Source: an uncultured Allobosea sp.
Lineage (GTDB): Bacteria; Pseudomonadota; Alphaproteobacteria; Rhizobiales; Beijerinckiaceae
Assembly: GCF_945957345.1 (NCBI RefSeq)
Contig: NZ_CAMFKW010000002.1
Span: 1-64,000 of the forward strand
Direction of reading: 5' to 3'
Length of the DNA: 64,000 nucleotides
Position numbers and translations under genes: made by a program
Notes under the pieces: generated by a model
Told to the model about the DNA's origin: nothing
Database searches by the model: none
What the model saw: the letters and a program-made list of their open reading frames with translations, nothing else
Part shown: positions 62,532 through 64,000 of the stretch, piece by piece
Numbering within the stretch: the first letter of the stretch is position 1
Layout of the letters: each line of letters opens with the position of its first letter

Positions 62532-63977
62532 TCAGTTGCCGGCCGGAACCGCGGGCTCCGCATGGCTCACGAGCCGGCAGACCTGCGGGCGGGCAAGGCG
62601 CACTGCGCGCTCGATCGCGTCGACCGCATCATGCACGGCGGCGACGTTGAGCGCCGGGTCAACGCGGCAATGGTAGTTGACCACGAGCCCCTTGGCGGTC
62701 TGTCGCACGCGCACGCTGTGGATGTCGTGGATCGGCCCCGCGACCTTCGCAGCCTCGCCCGCGAGCGCCTTGCCGATATCCTCGACGGTTTCCCAGGCGG
62801 CGTTGTGTCCATGGGGCTGGCCGGTCTCCATCGGCTCGATATGGGTCTCGACCTCGGTCTCGCCGCCGAATTCGGCCCGGATCGCGCTTTCCAGTCGGGT
62901 CGCGATCTCATGGGCGTCGCCGAGCGGCAGGCTCTGGTCGACCTCCATGTCCAGGCTGACCGAGAGCTTGTCGCCGATCGAGTGGACGGTGACGTGATGC
63001 ACCGGGATCTTCAGTTTCAGCGCGATCAGCAGCACGCGCTCCAGTGCCGTTTCGTCGTCGACCTGCACGGGATCGGCGGTGATCGTGATCTCGGCCCCGG
63101 GCTCGGCCTTCAGCAGGGCGTCGGCAAGCTGGGCCTTGATCGCGACCACTCGGTCGAGCGGCAGCGTCCGTGAGACGCTGATGCCGATCTCGCCATGGAC
63201 GCGCCCTCCCGCCGGGCGCACGCGCAGCCAGTTGATGCCGACGACGCCGGACACGCCGCGCGCAACCTCGCGCAGGGTCTCGCTGACACCTTCGGGCGCT
63301 GCATCCATCAGCGTATCCAGCACGCGCCGGGCGAGGCGATAGGCCGAGAAGGCGGTATAGGCCGCAATGGCGAAGGCCGCGGCGGTATCGGCGCGCTCGA
63401 AGCCGTACCAGATGCCGACGAGGCCGACGAGCACCAGTGTCGAGCCGATGAAATCGGCCGAGAAATGCGTGGCCTCGCCGGCAAGCGCCTCGCTGCCGGT
63501 CTCCTTGGCGACCTTGGTCAGCGAGCGCCAGCGGATGGCGTCGACGATCATCGAGAGCACGAGCACGCCGATGACGAGCGGCGTCACCTCGACATGCGCG
63601 ATGACATTGGTCCAGAGCCGGTTGCCGGCCTCCCACAGGATCGCGCCGGCGAGCGTGAACAGGATGGCGGTTTCGACCAGCGCGGCGAGCGCCTCGACCT
63701 TGCCGTGACCGTAATGGTGTTCCTCGTCCGCCGGCTTGTCGGAAACCCGCACGGCGAACCATGTGAACAGCGTCGAGCCGACATCGACCAGCCCTTGCAG
63801 GGCGTCGGTGAGCAGGGCGAGCGAGCCGGAAATGATCGCACCGACGATCTTCGCCGCCGTCAGCAGGATCGTCGCCATCACCGAAAGGATCGCGGCGCGC
63901 TGCTTGATCTGCGCGATCTGGGCGGGCGTGGCGCGCACGGCCGATGCCGTCGCCGGCCCGTCTTGCGTTGTCGTCAT
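62532..63977 (-). CDS. Cation diffusion facilitator transporter with extended C-terminus
   Basis: A 481-residue CDF metal/proton antiporter. Six membrane segments are expected; metal-site residues occur in LLTDALQGLVDVGST (TM2) and EATHFSADFIGST (TM5), and HHYGHGKVEALAA lies in the first loop. Typical CDF proteins are about 300 residues. Here the C-terminal cytoplasmic region continues for about 280 residues with what look like two further ferredoxin-like cytoplasmic repeats (LRVRPAGGRVHGEIGISV; VHHVTVHSIGDKLSVSLDME; IHSVRVRQTAKGLVVNYHC). Substrate (Zn, Fe, Co or Mn) cannot be assigned. The last 23 bases of the window are upstream sequence. Confidence 0.9.
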   Translation of the reverse strand: MTTTQDGPATASAVRATPAQIAQIKQRAAILSVMATILLTAAKIVGAIISGSLALLTDALQGLVDVGSTLFTWFAVRVSDKPADEEHHYGHGKVEALAALVETAILFTLAGAILWEAGNRLWTNVIAHVEVTPLVIGVLVLSMIVDAIRWRSLTKVAKETGSEALAGEATHFSADFIGSTLVLVGLVGIWYGFERADTAAAFAIAAYTAFSAYRLARRVLDTLMDAAPEGVSETLREVARGVSGVVGINWLRVRPAGGRVHGEIGISVSRTLPLDRVVAIKAQLADALLKAEPGAEITITADPVQVDDETALERVLLIALKLKIPVHHVTVHSIGDKLSVSLDMEVDQSLPLGDAHEIATRLESAIRAEFGGETEVETHIEPMETGQPHGHNAAWETVEDIGKALAGEAAKVAGPIHDIHSVRVRQTAKGLVVNYHCRVDPALNVAAVHDAVDAIERAVRLARPQVCRLVSHAEPAVPAGN

Positions 63978-64000
63978 GGCGCGTCCTGTTCAGATGGCTT

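Overview
The window is high-GC alphaproteobacterial chromosome, most likely Hyphomicrobiales (Rhizobiales). MeaB closely resembles, from memory, the Methylobacterium protein. The cycHJKL cytochrome c maturation genes sit beside a FeuPQ-type two-component pair, and a complete RcGTA-type gene transfer agent is present. A Bosea- or Methylobacterium-like genus fits, but the genus is inference. Almost every base is in tightly packed genes; no tRNA, rRNA, CRISPR array, IS element, integrase or phage repressor was seen, and no gene-free stretch exceeds 300 bases.

Region 1 (1-27.6 kb) is mixed metabolism. It holds a malic enzyme cut by the left edge, a stand-alone Lrp-type ligand-binding domain, an arylformamidase-like hydrolase, a Rhizobium-etli-type asparaginase, a Tat-exported beta-helix protein and meaB. 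Three consecutive exported alpha/beta hydrolases follow (two are paralogous lipoproteins), then an Lrp regulator divergent from a PLP gamma-lyase/synthase, a DUF3750 protein, and a potFGHI-type polyamine ABC operon. Next is a methylmalonyl-CoA mutase operon (small subunit, thiD, large subunit), a HerA-like ATPase, mntH behind a Mur-box-like palindrome, an M20 peptidase and a LOG-family protein.

Region 2 (27.6-43.5 kb) is a full GTA structural cluster in the canonical order: terminase small and large subunits, portal, g3.5, prohead protease, capsid, adaptor, head closure, g8, tail tube, g10, g10.1, tape measure, g12, g13, NlpC/P60 peptidase and the 1306-residue tail-tip protein. A sigma70-like promoter and an intrinsic terminator precede it. 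The cluster is split between capsid (g5) and adaptor (g6) by two trypsin-like secreted serine protease genes on the opposite strand. This is the most unusual arrangement in the window.

Region 3 (43.5-64 kb) is a block of envelope and signalling genes. A small FeuN-like exported protein precedes a FeuP/FeuQ-type two-component pair, then ccmI-ccmE-ccmF-ccmH. After these come a secreted protein with two internal repeats, a short HtrA/DegP-type protease, a second two-component system and glnE. Antiparallel to these are a PleC-like PAS histidine kinase, pepN and a cation diffusion facilitator. Themes that recur are envelope proteolysis, metal handling (mntH, the CDF gene, the Feu-like system) and propionyl/methylmalonyl-CoA metabolism (mutA, mutB and the meaB chaperone about 10 kb away).
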